Shown piece after piece: positions 1-5,921 of a DNA stretch of 13,453 nt (position 1 is its first letter; every line of letters begins with the position of its first letter). The translations under genes were made by a program, and so were the position numbers. The notes under the pieces were generated by a model, which saw nothing but the letters and a program-made list of their open reading frames with translations, had not been told where the DNA came from and did no database searches. This stretch comes from an uncultured bacterium (GTDB lineage: Bacteria > Bacteroidota > Bacteroidia > Bacteroidales > Bacteroidaceae): the NCBI GenBank assembly GCA_905216095.1, contig CAJMSQ010000038.1, positions 1 to 13,453 of the forward strand, in the 5' to 3' direction.

Positions 1-2
1 CA

Positions 3-341
3 TTTACCATCAATGAAACAGGACTGCCCGTCATTGCGGAAGTACACTCGTTTGGCGAGCCCCCGAAGCCCAAGGCAAGAACGGGGTTTACGGAACTGAG
101 CATCGAACAGCACCGCGAAGCTCTCTCTGCCGCATTCGGGGAAAAGCCCATCCGGGGATTCGACAACCTGCTGCAGAGCCTGATGGTCTCCTACGAGGCA
201 ATCGGGTTCAAACGCGGCCGGAGTGTCATGATAAAACTGATGCAATACCTGATAGACAACCTCAAGCTCATCATCAAACGGGACAAGTTGTTCTATTACG
301 ACATGACGCCTACCGAGGCCATGCTTTTTGATGAAGAATGA
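3..341 (+). CDS. 3' end of an unrecognised gene
   Basis: An open frame enters from the left edge and stops with TGA at 339-341, giving about 112 residues without an N-terminus. The visible part is soluble and of mixed charge. It has no membrane segment or signal peptide and ends in an acidic tail (AMLFDEE). A predicted helical stretch with many Leu, Ile and Lys lies just before the end (around KLMQYLIDNLKLIIKRDK). I do not recognise the family. Its place directly before the primase-like gene suggests it belongs to the replication or DNA-processing part of the same element, but that is inference. The frame is judged real because it is continuous to the edge and has the same codon style as its neighbours. 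Confidence 0.7.
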   Translation, partial: FTINETGLPVIAEVHSFGEPPKPKARTGFTELSIEQHREALSAAFGEKPIRGFDNLLQSLMVSYEAIGFKRGRSVMIKLMQYLIDNLKLIIKRDKLFYYDMTPTEAMLFDEE

Positions 342-363
342 AGTCGTGCGCGGGCTTATATCA

Positions 364-411
364 TTTAGTTTACTTTAGTATTTATATATATAGGGGAAAA
401 ACTAAACTAAA
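364..411. repeat. AT-rich inverted repeat upstream of the primase-like gene
   Basis: TTTAGTTTA at 364-372 is matched by its exact reverse complement TAAACTAAA at 403-411, separated by 30 bases of AT-rich sequence that includes TATATATATAGG. A run of seven T follows at 414-420. It lies in the 102-base gap between the partial gene and the primase-like gene. It could be an operator or a weak terminator for the upstream gene. AT-rich sequence makes chance repeats of this size fairly likely, so the functional reading is weak. Confidence 0.35.
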
Positions 412-443
412 CCTTTTTTTGAAATCAAGTGAAAGAAAAATAG

Positions 444-1331
444 ATGACCATAGCAGAAGCAAAACAAGTACGCATCGTGGATTTTCTGGCACAGCTCGGC
501 CACCATGCACAGCATATAAAATCGGAACAATACTGGTACTTCTCACCGTTACGGAACGAGCGTACCCCGTCGTTCAAGGTGAATGACCGAATCAATGAAT
601 GGTACGATTTCGGCGAGGCGACCGGCGGCGACCTGGTGGAACTGGCAAAATACATTTGCCGGACGGACTGCGTGAGCGAGGCACTGGCGTATATCGAGAG
701 GCTTGTGAATGGCGCATCACTACCGAGAACCCGTATGCCGACCGCTCCACCCCGACCGGTGGAGGCTGAAATGAAAGACGTGATCGTGATTCCACTCCGC
801 CATCACGCCCTGTTCTCTTACCTCCAATCCCGGCTTATCGACGCGGACATCGGCCGTATGTATTGCAAGGAGGTGCATTATGAACTGCGAGGCCGTCATT
901 ATTTCGCTCTCGCATTCGGCAATACCTCCGGTGGTTACGAGGTGCGCAACGCCTATTACAAGGGATGCCTGAACAACAAGGACATCTCATTGATAAGACA
1001 TCTGACAGAAGAGACACAGGAAAATGTCTGTGTTTTCGAGGGCTTCATGGATTTCCTTTCCTATATGACACTGAAACTGGCAGGCGACCGAACGGTCTGT
1101 CTTGCCATGCCATGCGACTACCTCGTGATGAACTCGGTAAACAACTTGAAAAAGACGCTGGCACGTTTACAGGAATATTCGGTCATCCACTGTTATCTCG
1201 ACAATGACCTTGCCGGGCAGAGAACCACAGAGACCATTGCCGGGATGTATGATGGACGTGTCAGCGATGAATCCTGCCACTATGCGGAATACAAAGACCT
1301 GAACGATTACCTGCGCGGAAAGAAACGCTGA
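444..1331 (+). CDS. Toprim-domain primase-like protein (degenerate CHC2 finger)
   Basis: A 295-residue DNA primase-related protein typical of Bacteroides conjugative elements. It would prime complementary-strand synthesis of transferred DNA. The N-terminal part (residues 29-70) has the conserved shape of the CHC2 zinc-finger region in these proteins, with SPLRNERTPSFKVN followed by WYDFG and GGD. The Cys/His ligands of a true CHC2 finger are missing. The Toprim domain lies at about 190-290: the acidic glutamate is E199 in VFEGFMD with D203, and the metal-binding DxD is D253 and D255 in YLDNDLAG. A C-terminal KDLNDYL (285-291) closes the domain, as in relatives. The start follows an A-rich leader with no clear Shine-Dalgarno. 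A terminator follows 26 bases after the stop, so this gene ends its own transcript before the tra operon. In CTnDOT the primase (TraP) lies downstream of the channel genes; here it lies upstream. Confidence 0.85.
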   Translation: MTIAEAKQVRIVDFLAQLGHHAQHIKSEQYWYFSPLRNERTPSFKVNDRINEWYDFGEATGGDLVELAKYICRTDCVSEALAYIERLVNGASLPRTRMPTAPPRPVEAEMKDVIVIPLRHHALFSYLQSRLIDADIGRMYCKEVHYELRGRHYFALAFGNTSGGYEVRNAYYKGCLNNKDISLIRHLTEETQENVCVFEGFMDFLSYMTLKLAGDRTVCLAMPCDYLVMNSVNNLKKTLARLQEYSVIHCYLDNDLAGQRTTETIAGMYDGRVSDESCHYAEYKDLNDYLRGKKR

Positions 1332-1356
1332 TATTCAGTGTTCTCCTTTGCCACCT

Positions 1357-1384
1357 AAAGCTCTCCACCACGAGAGCTTTTTTT
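1357..1384 (+). terminator. Rho-independent terminator after the primase-like gene
   Basis: AAAGCTCTC (1357-1365) and GAGAGCTTT (1372-1380) form a perfect 9-bp stem with a 6-base loop. It is followed directly by a T run that continues to 1384. It begins 26 bases after the primase stop codon, exactly where a terminator is expected. It separates the primase transcript from the tra operon. Confidence 0.85.
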
Positions 1385-1574
1385 ATGCCCCGATTTCTCC
1401 ATTTCCCTCCATAGAGACTGCAATATAGTACGATTTAATAGTTCGATTTTTGGAAATTACATAAATCTCATTAACGAAATAGATGTTTAATGCTCAATTA
1501 TTTTATGGTTTTATATTTCGTGCGTTTCTTTGCAAAATCATACTAATACAAATTTTAATATTCATACTAAATAC
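1385..1574 (+). promoter_or_regulatory. AT-rich leader, probable tra operon promoter region
   Basis: This gene-free stretch lies between a strong terminator and the first tra gene, and all genes after it point the same way with small gaps, so the operon promoter should be here. It is much richer in A and T than the coding sequence around it. A match to the Bacteroides -7 element TAnnTTTG is TATATTTC at 1512-1519 (last base differs), with a weak TTTA in place of the -33 TTTG near 1486. I cannot fix the transcription start. The motif CGATTT occurs three times in the first half of the region, which may be chance. Confidence 0.4.
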
Positions 1575-2018
1575 ATGAACTCATATTTCATTTTTGCCAT
1601 CGTCCTGACGGTTGCCTACATCATTTACTACGCCGTCATCATAGCGCATGACATCTACGGGAAAAAGGGGACGGACAAACCGAACGAGGAAGTTTTCGAC
1701 CTCGGCGCACCGGAAGAGGAAGAGAGTGTGGCTGTCACGGAAAGCGAGACCGGCTTCAGTATCGGTAGCGAGAACTACGAGACGGAAAGTACGGCTACCT
1801 CTTCCGAAACATCCCTTGAGGATGTCAAGGACAAACCGGGAACGGCGCAGGAGAAACTGGAACGGCTGAAGGCCGAGGCGGAGGAACAGATGGAAGAGAC
1901 CACGCCTTACCTGTCGGACGCACGCACGTCGGAGGAGATGTACAAGGCTATGATTTCCAAGGGACGGTTAGACAACCGACCGGAAATAAAGTGGAACCCA
2001 ATTCAAGACCGGTTGTGA
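1575..2018 (+). CDS. Membrane-anchored acidic protein, first gene of the tra operon
   Basis: A 147-residue protein with one N-terminal membrane helix (about residues 3-24) followed by an acidic, Glu/Ser/Thr-rich low-complexity region (about 38-85), a charged helical stretch (88-108) and a conserved-looking C-terminal end (SEEMYKAMISKGRLDNRPEIKWNPIQDRL region). The topology suggests an inner-membrane anchor with the long tail in the cytoplasm. I chose ATG at 1575. An in-frame TTG at 1530 would add 15 polar residues before the membrane helix and is less likely. The stop is one base before the next ATG, so translation is probably coupled. Proteins of this kind precede DUF4134 genes in Bacteroides elements, and it may be the family annotated as DUF4122, but I cannot confirm that. 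The function is unknown. Confidence 0.7.
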   Translation: MNSYFIFAIVLTVAYIIYYAVIIAHDIYGKKGTDKPNEEVFDLGAPEEEESVAVTESETGFSIGSENYETESTATSSETSLEDVKDKPGTAQEKLERLKAEAEEQMEETTPYLSDARTSEEMYKAMISKGRLDNRPEIKWNPIQDRL

Positions 2019-2019
2019 G

Positions 2020-2346
2020 ATGTCGAAAGCTAAAAAGATTCTATGTGCGCTGTGCCTCCCGTTCCCCTACACGACTTTTGCCAAAAGCGGCAGCGTGAAC
2101 TATAGCTGGGGAGCGGATGCGTTGGCCACGATGCACGACTTCGTGGTGACGATGATGCTCTATGTCCAGTATATCTGTTGCGCTATCGCCGGAGTTTACG
2201 TCATCGTGTCCGTCTGTCAGATATACATCAAGATGAACACGGGCGAGGACGGCATCACCAAGTCGATAATGACGCTTGTAGGTGCGTGCCTGTTCCTGAT
2301 CGGGGCATTCTATGTTTTCCCGGTATACATCGGCTACCGCATATAA
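2020..2346 (+). CDS. DUF4134 family (TraE-like) pilin-type membrane protein, first copy
   Basis: A small protein (108 aa) with a signal peptide probably cleaved after A21, then two hydrophobic helices (about 42-70 and 82-104) joined by a short polar loop (KMNTGEDGITKS). This is the layout of VirB2-type pilin precursors and of the DUF4134/TraE family. It shares a pattern with the next gene: a CCAIAGV core in the first helix, a Met-Asn loop, and LVGACLFLIGA in the second helix. This shows the two are paralogues, though clearly diverged. It is more aromatic at the C-terminus (FYVFPVYIGYRI) than the second copy. It starts one base after the stop of the preceding gene. The role is inferred from family and position: a pilus or channel subunit of the conjugative type IV secretion system. 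Confidence 0.82.
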   Translation: MSKAKKILCALCLPFPYTTFAKSGSVNYSWGADALATMHDFVVTMMLYVQYICCAIAGVYVIVSVCQIYIKMNTGEDGITKSIMTLVGACLFLIGAFYVFPVYIGYRI

Positions 2347-2400
2347 CCAAACATCTATCAGGTCGCAGACAAATAAAGTATTCACTAAAAAAGTAAACGT

Positions 2401-2778
2401 ATGTTTCAGAAAACCAAACAACTGTGCCGCAAGGCATTCGGATTCGTCAACGGAATCCCTACCAAAGTAATGATGTTCTCCTTCATGCTGCTGTCCGGCA
2501 TGGTGGCGAAAGCGCAGAACTCCGCAGGCGACTATTCCGCCGGTACGAGCGCATTATCCACTGTCGCGGAGGAGATTGCCAAGTATGTGCCTATTATGGT
2601 GAAATTGTGCTACGCCATTGCCGGCGTTGTGGCCATCGTGGGTGCAATCTCGGTATATATCGCCATGAACAACGAGGAGCAGGACGTCAAGAAGAAGATC
2701 ATGATGGTCGTGGGAGCCTGTATCTTCCTCATTGCGGCGGCCAAGGCGTTGCCTCTGTTCTTCGGTATTGCCGCTTAA
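2401..2778 (+). CDS. traE: TraE, DUF4134 family pilin-type membrane protein, second copy
   Basis: A 125-residue DUF4134 protein. An extended basic N-region leads to a hydrophobic core and a predicted signal cleavage after A38 (MVAKA before QNS). The mature part has a soluble segment with DYSAGTSAL, then two helices (about 68-88 and 100-121) separated by NNEEQDVKKK. The second helix carries VVGACIFLIAAA, the hallmark stretch of the family. It closely resembles canonical TraE of Bacteroides conjugative transposons and is the better match of the two tandem copies. The likely role is a VirB2-like pilin or channel subunit in the inner membrane. A 54-base AT-rich spacer separates it from the first copy, and the DUF4133 gene follows after 15 bases. 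Confidence 0.9.
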   Translation: MFQKTKQLCRKAFGFVNGIPTKVMMFSFMLLSGMVAKAQNSAGDYSAGTSALSTVAEEIAKYVPIMVKLCYAIAGVVAIVGAISVYIAMNNEEQDVKKKIMMVVGACIFLIAAAKALPLFFGIAA

Positions 2779-2793
2779 ACATCAAGGATAAGT

Positions 2794-3090
2794 ATGAAAG
2801 GCAAGGACGAACGCTATCCGGACTACCCGCTGTTCAAGGGACTGCAACGGCCTCTTGAGTTTTTGGGCATCCAAGGCCGGTATATATATTGGGCGGCGGT
2901 GACGACGTGCGGAGCCATTGTCGGCTTTGTCGCCGCCTACTGCCTGCTCGGTTTCATTGCCGGGCTTGTCGTGCTGGCAGCCGTCGTATCGGCCGGTATC
3001 GTGCTCATCCTCCTCAAACAGCGGAAAGGACTGCATAGCAAGAAGGTCGTTCCGGGTGTGTATGTGTATGCCCACTCGCGCAAGATCTGA
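2794..3090 (+). CDS. traF: TraF, DUF4133 family VirB3-like membrane protein
   Basis: A 98-residue protein with the DUF4133 pattern: a short cytoplasmic N-terminus (YPLFKGLQRPLEFLGIQGRY), two membrane helices (about 30-51 and 53-74), and a basic tail (KQRKGLHSKK) ending in a Val/Tyr-rich segment. In type IV secretion systems the VirB3-like subunit sits in the inner membrane and works with the VirB4 ATPase, whose homologue is the next gene. The order TraE, TraF, TraG is conserved in Bacteroides conjugative elements. The spacing to TraG here (111 bases) is unusually long for this operon and holds a strong hairpin. Confidence 0.9.
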   Translation: MKGKDERYPDYPLFKGLQRPLEFLGIQGRYIYWAAVTTCGAIVGFVAAYCLLGFIAGLVVLAAVVSAGIVLILLKQRKGLHSKKVVPGVYVYAHSRKI

Positions 3091-3142
3091 CGAAAGAAAA
3101 ACCATCACGGCAATGTGCATGGCTTTATTGATTGTTGAACGC

Positions 3143-3177
3143 GGGCGGGTTTGTCTTGAAGCAAGGCGAACCTGCCC
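3143..3177 (+). promoter_or_regulatory. 16-bp RNA hairpin between traF and traG
   Basis: Left arm GGGCGGGTTTGTCTTG (3143-3158) pairs over all 16 positions with CAAGGCGAACCTGCCC (3162-3177), leaving a 3-base AAG loop. Thirteen pairs are Watson-Crick and three are G-U wobbles (3147/3173, 3152/3168, 3154/3166). On the opposite strand those three would be A-C mismatches, so the full stem forms only in RNA read in the operon direction. There is no T run after it (CTATTTAATT follows), so it is not a standard terminator. A stabilising, processing or attenuating element that tunes traG against the small membrane genes is plausible. Confidence 0.6.
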
Positions 3178-3201
3178 CTATTTAATTACACGTATATCGA
3201 A

Positions 3202-5910
3202 ATGACCCTATACATCATTTTATGTTTTGTCGCTTTGTGCGCGGGTATGGCCTTGTCGGTCTATGCGTTCGGTACGGGCGGCAAGCGCAAGCGAATCTTT
3301 CAGGACATCTATTTCTCGGCGGAGGAAACGGACGGTGTGGGTGTGCTGTACACCAAGACCGGCGAATATTCCGCCGTACTTAAGATAGAGAATCCGGTAC
3401 AGAAATATTCGGCGGACATTGACAGTTACTACGACTTCACACACTTGTTCACCGCCCTTGCGCAGACGTTGGGCGAAGGGTACGCCATCCACAAGCAGGA
3501 CATCTTCGTCAGGAAACAGTTTGCGAGCGAACCGACTGACGGTCAGGAGTTCCTGTCTTCATCCTATTTTCGTTATTTCAAGGGACGTCCTTACACGGAC
3601 AGCCTTTGCTACCTGACCATCACGCAAGAGGCGAAGAAAAGCCGTCTGTTCTCGTTCGATAGCAAAAAGTGGCGCGACTTCCTTGTGAAAATCCGTAAAG
3701 TACACGACCAGTTACGTGACGGCGGCGTACAGGCCAGATTCCTGAACAAAGCCGAAGCGAGCGAGTACGTCGATCGTTACTTCGCCATGAACTTCAAAGA
3801 CCGCACCGTGTCGATGACGAACTTCAAGGCGGACGATGAAACCGTGTCGATGGGCGACAAACGCTGCAAGGTGTACAGCCTTGTGGACGTGGACTGTGCC
3901 GCACTGCCCTCACAGATACGTCCGTACACGAATATCGAGGTCAACAACACGGAAATGCCCGTCGATTTGGTGTCGGTGGTGGACAGCATCCCGAACGCCG
4001 AGACGGTGGTCTATAACCAAATCATCTTCCTGCCCAACCAGAAGCGTGAGCTGTCGCTGCTCGACAAAAAGAAGAACCGCCACGCGAGCATTCCCAATCC
4101 GAACAACCAGATGGCGGTCGAGGACATCAAGCGTGTGCAGGAAGTCATCGCCCGTGAGAGCAAGCAACTGGTATATACACACTTCAACATGGTGGTGGCC
4201 GTGTCTGCCGGTGCAGACCTGCAAAAGTGTACGAACCACTTGGAAAACGCTTTCGGGCGTATGGGTATCCATATCAGCAAGCGGGCATACAACCAACTGG
4301 AACTGTTCGTCGGTTCGTTTCCGGGCAACTGCTACACGCTCAATGAGGAATACGACCGTTTCCTGACCCTTTCCGATGCGGCGATGTGCCTGATGTACAA
4401 GGAGCGTGTGCTGCACAGCGAGGAAACGCCGCTGAAGATTTACTACACCGACCGTCAGGGCGTGCCGGTGGCTATCGACATCACGGGAAAAGAGGGAAAG
4501 AATAAACTGACTGATAATTCCAATTTTTTCTGTTTGGGGCCTTCGGGCAGCGGCAAGAGTTTTCATATGAACTCGGTCGTGCGCCAGCTCCATGAGCAGG
4601 GAACGGATGTGGTGATGGTCGATACGGGGAACTCATACGAGGGACTGTGCGAGTATCTGGGCGGCAAGTATATCTCCTATACCGAGGAACGGCCTATTAC
4701 GATGAATCCGTTTCGCATCAACCGGGAGGAATACAATATCGAGAAGATAGACTTCCTCAAGAACCTTATCCTGATGATTTGGAAAGGGTCGGACAGCCAG
4801 ATTCCCGAAATCGAGTTCCGCATTGTCGAGCAGATAATCATAGACTACTATGATGCCTATTTCAACGGATTTACAAGATACACCGACGAGCAACGGGAGG
4901 TACTGCTGAAAAACCTGTTTGCGGCGGCCAGCCGAAAGAACCCAAACAAACCACCCAGAGAGGTGGATGAGATGGTGCGCAAACAGATAGAGGTGCTTGA
5001 GGCACGGCGGGCGGCTCTCAAAGTGTCGGAACTGAACTTCAACTCATTCTTTGACTACTCATTCGACCGTCTGGAGCAGATCTGCACCGAAAATGACATC
5101 ACGACAATCAGCTACTCGACCTATTCGACCATGCTGCAGCCGTTCTACAAGGGAGGCGCATATGAGAAGATTCTCAATGAGAATGTGGATTCGGCACTGT
5201 TTGACGAGACATTCATCGTCTTTGAAGTGGATGCAATCAAGGAAAACAAGAAACTGTTTCCCATTGTCACACTGATTATCATGGACGTGTTCCTGCAGAA
5301 AATGCGCATCAAGAAGCCCCGTAAAGTCCTTGTCATCGAAGAGGCGTGGAAGGCCATTGCCAGCCCGCTCATGGCGGAATACATCAAGTTCATGTACAAG
5401 ACCGCCCGTAAGTTTTGGGCTTCTGTCGGCGTGGTGACGCAGGAGATACAGGACATCATCGGCAGCGAAATCGTGAAGGAGGCCATCATCAACAACTCGG
5501 ACGTGGTGATGCTGCTTGACCAGAGCAAGTTCAAGGAACGCTTTGACGAAATCCGAAAGATTCTTGGTCTGACCGAGGTGGATTGCAAGAAGATATTTAC
5601 CATCAACCGCTTGGAGAACAAGGATGGGCGCAGCTTCTTCCGCGAAGTGTTTATCCGTCGGGGGACGACCAGCGGCGTGTACGGCGTGGAAGAGCCGCAC
5701 GAGTGCTACATGACCTACACGACCGAACGGGCGGAAAAGGAGGCACTGAAGCTTTACAAGAAGGAACTTCGGTGCAGCCATCAGGAAGCTATCGAGGCAT
5801 ATTGCCGGGACTGGGATGCCAGCGGTATCGGGAAGGCCCTGCCTTTTGCACAAAAAGTAAACGAGACGGGGCGTGTGCTCAACCTCCGTCCCGTGCATGA
5901 ATCCAAATAA
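3202..5910 (+). CDS. traG: TraG, VirB4-class conjugation ATPase
   Basis: A 902-residue ATPase that energises assembly of the conjugative pilus and channel at the inner membrane. One hydrophobic helix opens the protein (about residues 2-22). The N-terminal domain (about 30-430) is the VirB4/TraG-type region. The C-terminal P-loop domain has Walker A GPSGSGKS at 446-453, and Walker B VLVIEEAWK with E713 and E714. It also has the VDTGNSYEGL segment after Walker A and the ARKFWASVGVVTQ and NNSDVVMLLDQSK segments typical of VirB4/TraG relatives. The C-terminal end is charged. It appears somewhat longer than TraG proteins of CTnDOT-type elements as I recall them. It follows a hairpin-containing gap and precedes an exported protein by 11 bases. 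No Shine-Dalgarno is visible, which is normal for Bacteroidetes. Confidence 0.95.
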   Translation: MTLYIILCFVALCAGMALSVYAFGTGGKRKRIFQDIYFSAEETDGVGVLYTKTGEYSAVLKIENPVQKYSADIDSYYDFTHLFTALAQTLGEGYAIHKQDIFVRKQFASEPTDGQEFLSSSYFRYFKGRPYTDSLCYLTITQEAKKSRLFSFDSKKWRDFLVKIRKVHDQLRDGGVQARFLNKAEASEYVDRYFAMNFKDRTVSMTNFKADDETVSMGDKRCKVYSLVDVDCAALPSQIRPYTNIEVNNTEMPVDLVSVVDSIPNAETVVYNQIIFLPNQKRELSLLDKKKNRHASIPNPNNQMAVEDIKRVQEVIARESKQLVYTHFNMVVAVSAGADLQKCTNHLENAFGRMGIHISKRAYNQLELFVGSFPGNCYTLNEEYDRFLTLSDAAMCLMYKERVLHSEETPLKIYYTDRQGVPVAIDITGKEGKNKLTDNSNFFCLGPSGSGKSFHMNSVVRQLHEQGTDVVMVDTGNSYEGLCEYLGGKYISYTEERPITMNPFRINREEYNIEKIDFLKNLILMIWKGSDSQIPEIEFRIVEQIIIDYYDAYFNGFTRYTDEQREVLLKNLFAAASRKNPNKPPREVDEMVRKQIEVLEARRAALKVSELNFNSFFDYSFDRLEQICTENDITTISYSTYSTMLQPFYKGGAYEKILNENVDSALFDETFIVFEVDAIKENKKLFPIVTLIIMDVFLQKMRIKKPRKVLVIEEAWKAIASPLMAEYIKFMYKTARKFWASVGVVTQEIQDIIGSEIVKEAIINNSDVVMLLDQSKFKERFDEIRKILGLTEVDCKKIFTINRLENKDGRSFFREVFIRRGTTSGVYGVEEPHECYMTYTTERAEKEALKLYKKELRCSHQEAIEAYCRDWDASGIGKALPFAQKVNETGRVLNLRPVHESK

Positions 5911-5921
5911 ACATTGCAGCC

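Noticed and set aside
338..586. 82-residue + frame crossing the gap before the primase-like gene
   Set aside because: It runs through AT-rich non-coding sequence and then out of frame into the primase-like gene. It has no conserved feature.
1530..1574. Upstream TTG start for the first tra gene
   Set aside because: It would place 15 polar residues before a membrane helix that otherwise begins at once after ATG 1575. The sequence there is AT-rich leader in style.
2918..3205. 95-residue + frame spanning the end of traF and the traF-traG gap
   Set aside because: It overlaps traF out of frame and runs through the hairpin. The Arg/Ser-rich composition is that of a frame shadow.
3910..4593. 227-residue open frame on the minus strand inside traG
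   Set aside because: It lies wholly opposite a well-supported TraG frame. It has no recognisable domain and reflects the codon bias of traG read backwards.
5059..5898. 279-residue open frame on the minus strand inside traG
   Set aside because: It is opposite the TraG ATPase domain, with a His/Leu-rich composition typical of an antisense shadow and no motif or upstream signal.
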